Below are positions 32,571-42,342 of a stretch of 64,000 bases of DNA, one piece after another. The notes beneath the pieces are model-generated. The model was given only the letters and a program-made list of their open reading frames with translations, was not told where the DNA came from and did no database searches. Each line of letters begins with the position of its first letter. The stretch's first letter is position 1. The translations under genes were made by a program, and so were the position numbers. Origin of the DNA: Porphyra umbilicalis (Eukaryota; Rhodophyta; Bangiophyceae; Bangiales; Bangiaceae); the NCBI GenBank assembly GCA_002049455.2, contig KV918837.1, positions 209,552-273,551 on the forward strand, read 5' to 3'.

Positions 32571-32652
32571 CAAAAAACTTCTCTCGGTGAGATTTGAACT
32601 CCCGTCAATGCCTTGAATAATGCACTGTCCAAACAAGTAGACAATAACAGCT

Positions 32653-32726
32653 TAGCAATAGTGGGACTCGAACCCATGTCGTACGGATTACGATTCCCCC
32701 GTTCTGACCAACTGGACTATATTGTC
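32653..32726 (-). tRNA. tRNA-like gene in organelle insert, degenerate
   Basis: The minus strand reads GACAATA-TA-GTCC...GAAC, a loop ATCGTAA, then ATGGG-TTCGAGT-CCCAC and TATTGCT-A. Acceptor positions 3-7 pair, the T loop is canonical and the D arm is recognisable. The anticodon stem has extra G residues and a mismatch. The anticodon as read is CGT (Thr), but one change from CAT (Met) is equally likely, so identity is left open. A decayed organelle tRNA is more likely than a working nuclear one. Confidence 0.5.
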
Positions 32727-32773
32727 ACCAAAAAGGATAACCCAACGAATTAGTTAATTGAATGCTCATAATT

Positions 32774-32944
32774 TTAGTACGCAACTGTTGCTTTGTAAGC
32801 CATTTGACGAAGTACTTCTTTGTCCTTTATCATTTCCCTTCATTTCTCAACATTGGGATTAGAAATGTAATCTACTCCACTTAAAAGGTCATTACAAGGA
32901 AATCTAGTGATATGTGCAGAAGCACTTCGAATCAATGTTAGTCG
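32774..32944 (-). pseudogene. Mitochondrial-type protein fragment, TGA as Trp
   Basis: The minus strand encodes 56 residues that include RSASAHITRFPCNDLLSGVD and EKWREMIKDKEVLRQMAYKA before TAA at 32774. A TGA (32840-32842) must be read as Trp, as in red algal mitochondria. The amino acid mix is that of a real protein. I cannot name the gene. The N-terminus is lost upstream of 32944 in a run of T residues. Confidence 0.45.
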
Positions 32945-33123
32945 AGAAAAAAAAAAGCATCGATTAACATACAGTCAGTCTCAATCACCTTCAGAGATCC
33001 TCGGAAATCAAAACCCCGTTTACAGGGTGCTACTCATTTTATGCTATCAAATAGTGGGGGCTTCATTTGGCCGTGTGGGCCGCCGTTTGTCTTTTCTGGA
33101 TTTTTTTGCTTGGGTGCTACTTG

Positions 33124-33181
33124 TATTTGGGCAACGTCGGGCTAAACAGTACAAACTGTTTAGCCCGACGTTGCCCAAATA
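33124..33181. other. Perfect hairpin, 27-bp arms
   Basis: 33124-33150 is the exact reverse complement of 33155-33181, with the four-base loop ACAA. Arm sequence starts TATTTGGGCAACGTCGGG. Such stable hairpins occur in red algal mitochondrial genomes between transcription units, in keeping with the insert beside it. It could alternatively be a fold-back mobile element scar. Confidence 0.85.
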
Positions 33182-34625
33182 GAGGGGCTACTGCAAACCG
33201 TAAGACAAAGGGCGGGTACTTCGAGGCCTGGGATCCAGGATCGGATACATTTCAAATATACCCGTTGAGACCAGAATCAGCGTCCTTTTTTTTGCTTCGT
33301 GCTCCGGGCAGAGCAGATTGCTCCCCTTCCAATGCTCCAAGCATCCATGTAGATACCCAAAAATTCTATGCGCGTATACGCTCTTGAAAAGTACGCTTGA
33401 AGACCCCTGGTCCTAATCCATATCCCGCCCGGAGCATGTGCCGGTCGTGCAAGGGGCTGTAAAAGGTCGATCGAATAGTGGCCATGATCGTGCAGTCAAG
33501 GCTTTTGTAAGCCAAGACGTGGCGATCATATGGATACTGTTACGTGTGACATCCGCAGGGTGGGCATGGATGGAGACTGACTGTATCCCCTTGGGCGAGG
33601 TCACTCGTCGATCGGAAACGTGCCACGACTACAATAACCTGTGGCAGAGAAGGCCACCAACACCGCGCGCATCTGCTCGACATGCCTGTCAAAATGCCCG
33701 GGTTTCTGCGGGGAAAAAGACACCGTGTGAAGGGGGGATGGGGGTATGTTGGAGGCAGACTCCAACTTGGGAACCTGGCTGGTAAGGCCCACTGTGCTGC
33801 TGGACACACCATCCAACAGGCGCCACGTGCGCTGCCTTGCCAGCAAGCATGATGCGGTCCTGATCTAGCCGACAGCCAATACTTTAAAAGATTCGGCCCA
33901 CCCTTTGCGCCAATCAACGTTTGCCATCCGGGGGTAAAACGCCACGTGTTCCGACAGCAGCATAGAAGCTTCGCTAATTAAATACCGAAGTGGAACCCTT
34001 TTTTGCAAGTGTGCACTGACTGTGTTTGGAAAGAAATAGCATGGTGTAGCCGTACTCTGAGGAAGAGTTCACTCAGCACTCGACAAGTGGCAATTGGAAA
34101 AGGGCCTCTGGGGCGCTCGTGCGCGCTGGTCATGCCATCACGGGTGTAGCGATCTCGACTTTAGCCGGTGGATGCCGTTTTCCCCTGCCCGAGCCGGTCC
34201 GTTGCCGGTGCCGCACGGCCAGCGCAGACACCGCAGAGGCTGAGTGCTGCGACCTCTCTTTTTTATGGATACACGGGCGACTCCCAGACGCGACTACTCC
34301 ACCAACTGCCGCCACTCATCCGTGCCAACACCATGCGTTCCGCCACCACTGGGGGGGTCCCCTCCGCATGGCCGCCGCGGGGGTGCGTCTGCCACCGCCC
34401 AACTGACACGCTCAGGTGGCGGCCTCGCGCGCCGGTGTGTCGCGGGGCCCCTAGTCCCACCCGCGCCCCCTACCAATGGCCATGTGACGCTGCCACGCGC
34501 GGTGCCGTTGCGCGCGGCCCGTCCCCTCCCTTCCGCCCCGCCTGCGACTCGAGGCACCCGGACGCGGTCCGCCTACTCCGTCGCGCTCGGGCCCCGTCCC
34601 CCCCCCTCCCCCGCACGCTCCCGCC
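33182..34625. other. Intergenic, repeat arm inside
   Basis: 33182-33420 is AT-richer and may belong to the organelle insert. The inverted partner of the 26281 arm lies at 33478-33508. From 34100 the sequence becomes C-rich and resembles a 5' leader (long C and CCGCC tracts) ahead of the membrane protein at 34626. No gene was recognised. Confidence 0.45.
33478..33508 (-). repeat. 31-bp arm, inverted partner of 26281
   Basis: This is the reverse complement of 26281-26311 with about two mismatches. It begins GTGGCCATGATCGTGCAG. See the partner for the caveat about similar flanking words. Confidence 0.5.
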
Positions 34626-35881
34626 ATGGCCGCGCCCCGGTGGGTGGCGGGCCCCATCGTGGCCGCCGCGGCGGCGGCCGCCGCCGCCGCCACCCTCCTC
34701 GCCGGCGCCCTCCCCACAGCGGCGGGGGCCCCCACCACCCTCCGTGCCTCCCCCGTTGTCAACGTTGTGCGCATGCGCCCGATCGACCTGTCGGGCACCT
34801 ACACCCGCACCTTCCGCAGCAGCGCGTCGACCACGTGCCCGGAATCGCTGACCCTCACCACCGCCGAAGCGTTTGCGCAGGTCGGTAGTATCCGCCGCCC
34901 CCACGCTGACATTGCCATGCGCTTCCCCGCTGCCGGCGGCTTGACCGAAGACGGCGCCGCGTGCACGGGCGGCGGCCTCATCGCCGTCACGTCGCTTTCC
35001 ACGTACGACCCGACGATTATGGCGGCGATCGAGCAGCCCGACGCGGCCAAGACGCTGGTGCTCGCCAACGATTGGGCGCGGCGCATGACCCACTGGGCGG
35101 ACGTTGTCGGCCTCGGCTTGAGCACCTGGACGTGCGGGGGGGCGGGGGGGGGCACCCCCCGCTGGGCACCGACCCAGTGGGCCGCCTTAGGCGAATCCGA
35201 CTGGTTCCTCGACGTCACGGACGGCACGGACGTGTCGCGCGTGGAAATCGGGGGGGGGAACCGCTCCCTGGTCGTGGTGACGACCACCGAGACCACCGGC
35301 ACCATTGACTGTGTGTTGGCGGCGCCGCCGCGGCGGGTGGTGGCTGACGCGGAGGGGGGGGGGAGCCCGGTTGGGTCCACCCCCGGGGCGGGGGGGAGAG
35401 CGACACGGCGGGCGTGTCGGGCGCCGCCGCCGCCGGCATTGCTGTGGCGGCGGCGGTGGCGGCGGCAGCGCTGACCGCCGCCCTCGTCGTCGCCATCATT
35501 GTTGTGCGGCAGCGGCGGCGGCGCGGGGGCGGCGGGACCGCCAAGGCCACGGGCAGCGGCGCGCCCGTCGCAGGGACGCTGGCCGCGGCGGACGGCGGCG
35601 GCGGCGGCGACGGCGGCAGCAGTGGGGTGCTCCCTTCCCCCCTCCCGTCGCTGGTCGGCCCCCCCCCCGCCGCCGGCGGCTGGGTCCTCCCCACCTATGG
35701 AGACGGCGGCGGGGGTGTCGGCACGGCGGTCAAGCCGCCGTGGGGCCTCGGCGAGAGCCTCGCCCTGCCCCCGCCCATGCCCGAGGCGTTGCGGGAGACG
35801 GCCGACTCGTCCGTGACGACTGAGACCCCATCGTCTGGCCGCCGGGACACGAGCTCCGCCGCGCACTCGGGGCGGTCGTGA
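34626..35881 (+). CDS. Type I single-pass membrane protein
   Basis: ATG 34626 sits in a strong context (CCGCCATGG). Residues 1-35 form a signal peptide (Ala/Leu hydrophobic core, AGAPTT cleavage-like end). The next 210 residues make a compact extracellular-type domain with four Cys, each in a loop (STTCPES, GAACTGG, TWTCGG, TIDCVLA). This suggests two disulfides. The frame then slips at a G tract (about 35350-35400). In the new frame a 20-25 residue transmembrane helix (AAAVAAAALTAALVVAIIVV) is followed at once by RQRRRR, a stop-transfer signal, and a 110-residue Gly/Pro/Ser-rich cytoplasmic tail to the stop at 35881. Signal, ectodomain, TM and basic anchor in the right order show the two frames belong together. 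A seven-G run makes an indel or sequencing error likely. The family is unknown. Confidence 0.65.
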
Positions 35882-38800
35882 GGTTGGGGGGGGGCGGGGG
35901 GAGGGGTGGGGGAGGTGCGTGAGGAGGAGGTGTGGCGTGCCCGGCGCAGGACGGAAGAAGGATACACCGGGTACGGCCGCTACGCGGAGGGCGGGGGGTG
36001 CAACTGACTCGACTGAATACAAACGAATGTATGAGTTTGCAGCGACATGGGGCGGGCCGCCACGGAGCGACAACACTATGTCATGGCGGCTGGCTGGGCG
36101 TGCAGACGGCGCGCGGCCGTGGCGCACACGAGACCTCCTCCAAGTCTGAAAATCTCGACTGCAAAGGCCAGTGCATGCCGACGACGGCGTCGTCAATCTG
36201 CCAGCCAGTGCAGCGCTGCCCCGGTCCCTGGGTGTCTCGCGGTACCCCGCCGCCGCCGCCCCGATCATCTACGGCTCGCGTCCGTCGCATCGTCCCCACC
36301 CCTCCCCCCCACACCAAGCAGCCATCCTGTGTCTGGAACGCGGCGGACAGCCGAGCGGAGCACCACGAGCAAGTACCGCTGGGTGGAGGCCTAAATATTA
36401 GAAACCCACCCATACCGTCGACGCACATTCCGCACGCGGCCCGTCCCGCCCCCCTCGCTCCACTTCCGTTCCGAAGGCGTCCATGGGAGGTTTCGGGCGG
36501 GTGGCGACGCGTCCGCTGCACCCCGCCGCGTCGCCGCCCAGAAAAAGCCGAGCACTCGCTCGCGTGGAGGTAACCCCTGCCGCTGCCGCCACAACGGCCG
36601 CCGTCCGCCTCGCGTGATATCCGTCAGTCCGTCCCATCCCCCAGAGACACGGGCGAGCGACAAGCGGTGTGTCGTCTGCCGGCCGTCGACGGCCACACGA
36701 GCGGCAGCAGGCGCAGCGTCGATGTCGGACGTTGGGTTGCACCCCTCCAGCGCCGCGCCGACCCTCGCGGCACCAGCCGGGGTGCGCCACCCGTCGCTGC
36801 CGCCGCCGGGTGGCCGCGACTGCGCTTACCACGGTGGCGCGCGGGTCATCCTGACGCGGCTCCTGACGCGGCTCCTGCCGCGCCCGTGGCGGCTTGGACG
36901 GTGGCTCCCGCCGCCGCAGCAACGGCAGAGCTCCCGGGACGCCGATGCACGGCGGCAGGCACGGCCGCACACCAGCGACACACACCGCCACAGCGTCGTG
37001 TGGCGGCCGGTGGGACGCAACCCCCGCCTCGCCGGAACGTGCCGCCGGTCGGCGGTGCGGCAACAGGCGTGACATGGCGCGGGGGGGTGCCTGCCACCGG
37101 GGTGCCCACACCAGCCGCTTTGCGCTGCCCGCCGTACGTCTTGCGGTGCCCCCCCCCCATGCGGCGCGCGGCCCTTGTCAACGCGGCGTCGGACGGCACG
37201 ACCGCCGTCGTCGCTGCCGTCACTGGCGCCGCCGTTGCCTCTGCCGCCGTTGACTCTGCCGCCGCTGCCGCTGCCGCCGCCATCGCCGCTGGAGGCGAAA
37301 CCACCTCCACACCAGGGATATCCAGACCACCCCCACCATACCAGCGCGAGGGGGAGCCGACCACCCGAACGCCGACCGCCGCGCCGGTGGGGGTGGAGGG
37401 GGGGGGTGCTCCCAGGCCACCACGCCGCCGTAAGTGGCACTGGCGGGGCGGGAGGGGGGGGGGGCGCGACGGTCGAGTCGGCTCCCGGCGACGCGGACGT
37501 GGTGGTCAGCCGCCTGCGGGTGGCTCGGGGAGGCGATGGCGACGGTGGGAAGTGGCAAAAGTGGGCGGAGCGCTGCCAGCGGCGGCGGGCCACGCAGGGC
37601 GCGTGGCATACAACGCAGGTGGGTATCCTATACGCTGCGACACACAGAATTTGCACGAGGCGGCCCAAGACGTGGTTACAGCTCCAGGTAATTTACGTCC
37701 CATTTTCGTGGGGCCCTTGCCCCTGCGATCATGATTTCCAAAACGACTCTGACGGAGCCAACGCCACAGAATATTGCAATCGGCCTGCTTCTCGAGACTT
37801 GATCCACAACAACAACGACAATTGCCTCACCGACTGATCGGTCGCTTCGAAGGGGAGCAACCTACTTTGACACATTCGCATCTGTCGCGGACACCTTAAC
37901 AGCTGCGACAAAGGTTGAGCCCCACACCCTGGCCGAAAGCCAATGGACCTCGAGCGCAGGAACGACTTGGGGTTCTCCGGAACATCAAGTTTTTTTGATC
38001 TCGACAACAAGGGCTCAACTGAGACGCTACCTGCAAGCCTTCTGCGTCTTCGCTCGTGCAAGCGGCAAACAGACTGCTCCGACTGATGTCCTACGTCTGA
38101 AGGTCAGATTTCTGTAATTGTGGGCCCGGTGCTGTACGGGTCTTGGCTGACGGTACCTGAGCCGCAGATCCAGTTGCCCGAGCCAAAAAGTAGCAGCTTG
38201 AGGCTTTGGGGAAATCTCGTCGAGAGTGTGAACTACACTCCTGCACAACCCTGTCTCGCAGAGAGGTGCGCGAACACATGCTGTCATAGCCTTCATGGTG
38301 CCGACCTGTCTTGGTGGTTGGGCACCCGATTGGTAGCTTTGGGTTGCCGTTCTAAGCGTCTCAACTACTGTCTCGAGCGGCCCTGTTGTTTTCGAGCGAT
38401 GGAATTGCTCGTACTGACCAGCGAAGCCCGTGTCATTCAAGCTTTGGATTGCACAAAGTATAGGGAGACATTACTGCTAGATTTTGTTGGTCGCAGCTTG
38501 TCGGGTTTTGGCCGATGGCACATTCGGATTTGTCCACCCGGTGGTCGAAATCTCGCCACAGTTTTATCCGCGGATTGATTGAATGCGCGTGTTGGCTCAA
38601 AACAAGAATTGGCCGCGGACGGCCTTGCGCGCCACAATAGCTACTCTTCTTCGCGACGTAGCGGCGATTCCCAAGCAGTAAAACGTGGTGGGGACGACAG
38701 TGCGAAAAAAAAGAAACTGCTGTCGGGTTTTCTCGAGCTGCCTGAGAGGCATGAAGGGACTTTGAGCCGCCGCGCCTGGGGTTGAGCTGCTCGCCGTCGG

Positions 38801-39523
38801 CCCATACATGTGTCTTGGCGAGTCGGGAGGACTAGCTGTATCGCGCTTCAAAGCTGACGCATGGTGCAGCGGTACTGGCCAGGCAGCCGGCCGCCACGTA
38901 TTTTGGCTCATCCCACTCGCTGCCAATGTTGCGCAACATGCGGGTACTTCTTCGTCTGACGTTGTCGCAATCTACAGTATTGTGGCTGTTGCACTTCTCG
39001 TCTCTTGCTCCTCGTTGGGGCACGCACGGCTTGCGGCCGATGAAATGTCGTCAACCAGCGCGGGACACACTGACGCCATCCACGAGGCTCATCACTCATC
39101 TGCCAGTACCAATTGGCGGAAGCCCATTGGATTACCTCTTGACACTCATAGAACAACGGTGCTAGCTAGCGCGGCGCAGTGGTGACTAACCGGGGGTGGG
39201 GCACAAACGACTTGTTGCCATGCGGAAAAGCCAGAGCGACGTGTGGGGATTCCGCAGGACGCCAAACACTACACACATTGACATGATTTTGTGGTGGCTC
39301 TTGTGGGTGACAGTTCGTGAGTCGACCCACAGCATATCAGCACATAGATTCTCCCCATGAACAGACTCTCCGACAGTGCGTAACATCCAATCAACACTTT
39401 GTATCTAAGCTGTTAATGGCCAATGAGAGCTCGAAACTGTCCTTCCGACGTCGCGCCATGCTCTCCACTGGGCTAACATGGTGGGAGAGCACCCTCGTCT
39501 TGTCGCCTTACTGTTGGGAGATA
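35882..39523. other. Gene-poor; ambiguous GC-rich block
   Basis: 36400-37730 is open on several frames of both strands. The longest are plus 36667-37734 (355 codons) and minus 36846-37364 (172 codons, Ala-rich). They contradict each other and neither shows a domain, so no gene is called. 37740-39500 is more balanced in GC with only short frames and resembles old mobile DNA. Confidence 0.4.
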
Positions 39524-39654
39524 CAGTGCGTTCTCGTTGTAAGAGACAGCTGATTCGGCTCAATATGAAGAAAAAGTGGCCCACACGGACTGGAATGGAA
39601 GACTCGCGACCCATATTCTTTTGTAAACGATTCTCTTATAACGAGAACGCACTG
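39524..39654. mobile_element. 131-bp MITE with TA target duplication
   Basis: The terminal inverted repeats, about 23 bp, match at 22 positions. Both ends start CAGTGCGTTCTCGTT and continue to AAGAGA. A TA dinucleotide flanks each end (39522-39523 and 39655-39656), as expected for Tc1/mariner/pogo-type insertion. There is no coding capacity, so it depends on a transposase elsewhere. It lies 17 bp from the next element. Confidence 0.85.
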
Positions 39655-39671
39655 TATCCCCACACGCAACA

Positions 39672-40109
39672 GAGGCACTTTCACAAACAGTCAAATTTGA
39701 ACGAAACTGTCATCTTGCAGAACCCCCCTCAGATGCATCGCCAGGGGGGGTGGTCCGCACTCACAGGGCCATAGAGGCCGATTCTGAGGACGCTCCGATA
39801 CGGCCCTACAACAGCGAGATATGCATGTAGAAACGGAAAACAAAGCCAGACCCTGTGAGAAGAAGTCACAAGAGTGCATCCCAGGGAGTGGGTGTCTCGG
39901 AGGGCGCTTTCTTCATCTTGATTGACGGCATTAAAAAAGCGCTCGATTTGACACGCCTCAGAGGTGCGTTCAGGGGGGTCGAGCCGAGAAGTTATTGGAT
40001 AGGCCTCTACGGCCCTGTGAGTGCGGACTACCCCCCCTGACGATGCATCTGAGGGGAGTTCTGCAAGATGACAGTTTCGTTCAAATTTGACTGTTTGTGA
40101 AAGTGCCTC
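39672..40109. mobile_element. 438-bp fold-back MITE, 108-bp arms
   Basis: 39672-39779 and 40002-40109 are near-perfect inverted copies (a handful of differences over 108 bp). Both start GAGGCACTTTCACAAACAG from the outside. A unique 222-bp centre separates them. The trinucleotide ACA flanks each side (39669-39671 and 40110-40112) and may be the target duplication. No transposase is encoded. The superfamily is not clear from the ends. Confidence 0.85.
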
Positions 40110-42342
40110 ACAGGCCGCCAACACAGCACCGGTCGTCTCCACATGCCTTTGTGGACCGACGTTACGGCTGTTCCACATGGCTTTGTGAAGCGCACTTCCT
40201 GTCCAATTGGGCGGCCAGACTCAGCGCAACGCTCTTCCTCTCGTCGAGACGCTTCTGGCGGTGTAAAGACATCCAACTCCAGAAGACAGGAAATATCATC
40301 CACAAAGGTCTGTGAGAAAACTGTGCGTGTGTGACCTCGCACAGGCCGATTCCGTGACCGAATGTGGGTCCACATGGCCCAAAATGGCATTTGTGTCCCA
40401 CCCCCGGTTATTCACCACTGCGCGGCCGCTCTCGCGTCTTTCACAGCTCTTGAGCCGTTTGTTTTTTGACATTAGAGGCACTTCCTGCAAGAGGCTAGAG
40501 CAGGAGCGAGCCGCGTTTGCACACCAGAACAGCAAGACAGTACTTGGATCGTCGTCGTATCGATGCAGTCCAACAGAATGAGGCTCCACAGTTCGTCAGG
40601 CAAGTCACTTTCGTCGGCACTCAAGTGTAGTCCCTGACCCGCGCCACGACAGACCATCGAGCAACCAAGAAGTAACCATGACAGACAATCGTAGCCCAAC
40701 CCCATACTTCCAAGCGTACATGGCACCTGACGGCACCCGTCCGACCGAGCAGGATCACTTTTCGGCGCTGCTGTGCCGCATTTCTCCCTGTCATGACGTC
40801 TACGCGGGGGCAGAGCTCTGGCAACGTCCAACGGGAAGGGGATGTCGGTGCGCTTCGTCAGAGGCCGACGACAATCCGAGCCGTGCTTCCCATCTCAACT
40901 CTTTCATGGCGCGATTGGCTGTGATGGGCATCTGCAGGTTCGTACGTTACGTTGGATCTGTGGGCAGTCGAACGCGGCACGAGTATGATCTGTTTTGTGT
41001 CGCTACTACTTTCCGTCTGTTTCGACCGAGGATGGTGATTGCCACTTGCACGTGTACTCCCTCCTTATGCCACCCAGCCCTTTGCTTCTTCCACAATGTG
41101 AACCGGTCTCCTCTTCTTTTGGTGGTCGTTGCCTACCAGTCACTGGCACTCGTTCCCGCTGCTTGCTCTTCTCGTTTCTCTTCTTTTCTCTTGCTTCTTT
41201 CCTTCCATCGGCACCAGCATTGGCAAGAGTCACGGCTCCACCTCGACAGAACAAATGGTCCACAGTACAAGATTGGAGGGTCGAGTGGAGAGCACAAGAG
41301 ACATACGTGTAGAGGAAAATGGTGTGAGGTGTTGGTGTTTTTTTCTCTGATGAGTCCGACACTTGGTACCCGGTCCCTTGGGTGCTTGCAATGTGCGTGC
41401 TGCTTCTTCGTCAGCGCGTTTGTCTCCTACCTTTGTCCTCGCGGGGCGCGAGTTGCCTTTGTGGCTGTCGTATTCAGAGGGTGACCAAGAGGCAAGTATT
41501 CGTACTCTCTTAACGGATGCTTCTACGAATCATCTTCACGGCATACGGGTGCAAGACTTCATGGGTGCCCTAGACGAGTGACAACTGCATGGCAAAGAGA
41601 TTAATACACTAGCGAAGGAAGGCATCGCGCGAGTTTTCTTCGGTGCTGAGTTCCAGGTGTTTCGAACTCACCTGCGCTGTGCCAACAGGTTATCGCCTCC
41701 ACGATACCGATGCTTGCAGTTGTAAAACAGTGTACGAGTTAAAAGTACTAGAAGAAGCAGAAGGGCTCGTACAAAGCAACACCACGCCAGCACGATGACG
41801 AAAAAAACAAGGAGACAAGGCACACCTTGAACAAAACAAGAAGAGAGGAGATGGCGGCAGCCCTTTGCCCGTCGTCTCTTGTACCGACCCTGCCGCCACC
41901 TTGTACCGGCACTGCCACCACCATGGGTGCCGTCGCCGGCCGAGCAGGTTCGCAAGTAACGATCACCGACGTCGTAGCCATTGACACCAGCACCCCGACG
42001 GGTGTGGACGTCCACCGTGGTGATGGCACCAACCAGAGCGTGGGCGGACCTGCGGTGGCCACCCCCGCCGCGGCCAATTGAGGCGGTTCTACCACCAGCA
42101 ACGACGCGTCGGCAAGCGTGGGCGCCCGCACGGGTGCGGCCAGCACAGCAACGGATACGCTTGCCATGGCGACCGGCGGACGCGGCATGACAACCGGTCA
42201 AGTCGATGCAATGACAGGGCTCTCGGTACAGCGGTGAGAGTCGTCGGTACGGTAGAAGGTATACCCACCTCCGGGGTAGGTTCAGTTGCAGGTTCTGGCG
42301 CTGTACCTGACACAGCCACTGCTACATCTTACATGGTCACAG
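40110..42342. other. Intergenic, weak coding signals
   Basis: A possible F-box ORF is listed separately. 41740-42340 keeps an Ala/Val/Thr/Pro-rich, coding-like composition on the minus strand in changing frames (for example 41748-42188 and 42089-42319). It may hold 3' exons of the long minus-strand gene that nominally ends at 42343. No splice pair could be fixed. Confidence 0.4.
40472..40705 (-). CDS. Possible F-box protein fragment
   Basis: From ATG 40705 the frame gives 77 residues. Residues about 33-66 read SDLPDELWSLILLDCIDTTT and continue IQVLSCCSGVQTRLA. This fits the F-box pattern LPDELLxxILxxLxxxDLxxxxxVCxxW except at the last positions. F-boxes link targets to SCF ubiquitin ligases through SKP1. 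The frame ends shortly after the motif with no substrate-binding repeat, so it is either a first exon or a remnant. A plus-strand frame (40678-41484) overlaps without support. Confidence 0.3.
   Translation of the reverse strand: MGLGYDCLSWLLLGCSMVCRGAGQGLHLSADESDLPDELWSLILLDCIDTTTIQVLSCCSGVQTRLAPALASCRKCL

Larger units (their letters stand above)
32571..33181 (-). other. Organelle-like DNA insertion, probably mitochondrial
   Basis: The GC content falls sharply for about 600 bp. On the minus strand the block holds a protein frame that stays open only if TGA encodes Trp, then a near-complete tRNA-like gene, then a second tRNA-like T-arm/acceptor half (32580-32640). A perfect 27-bp-arm hairpin lies at the other edge. 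Compact tRNA spacing and TGA=Trp fit a red algal mitochondrial origin (nuclear mitochondrial insertion). The left edge coincides with the end of the 43-bp shared repeat. The right edge is unclear and may extend to about 33390. Confidence 0.55.

Noticed and set aside
41650-41700. tRNA-like T-arm on the minus strand (GAGTTCGAAA)
   Set aside because: No D arm or anticodon arm can be drawn upstream and the acceptor does not pair.
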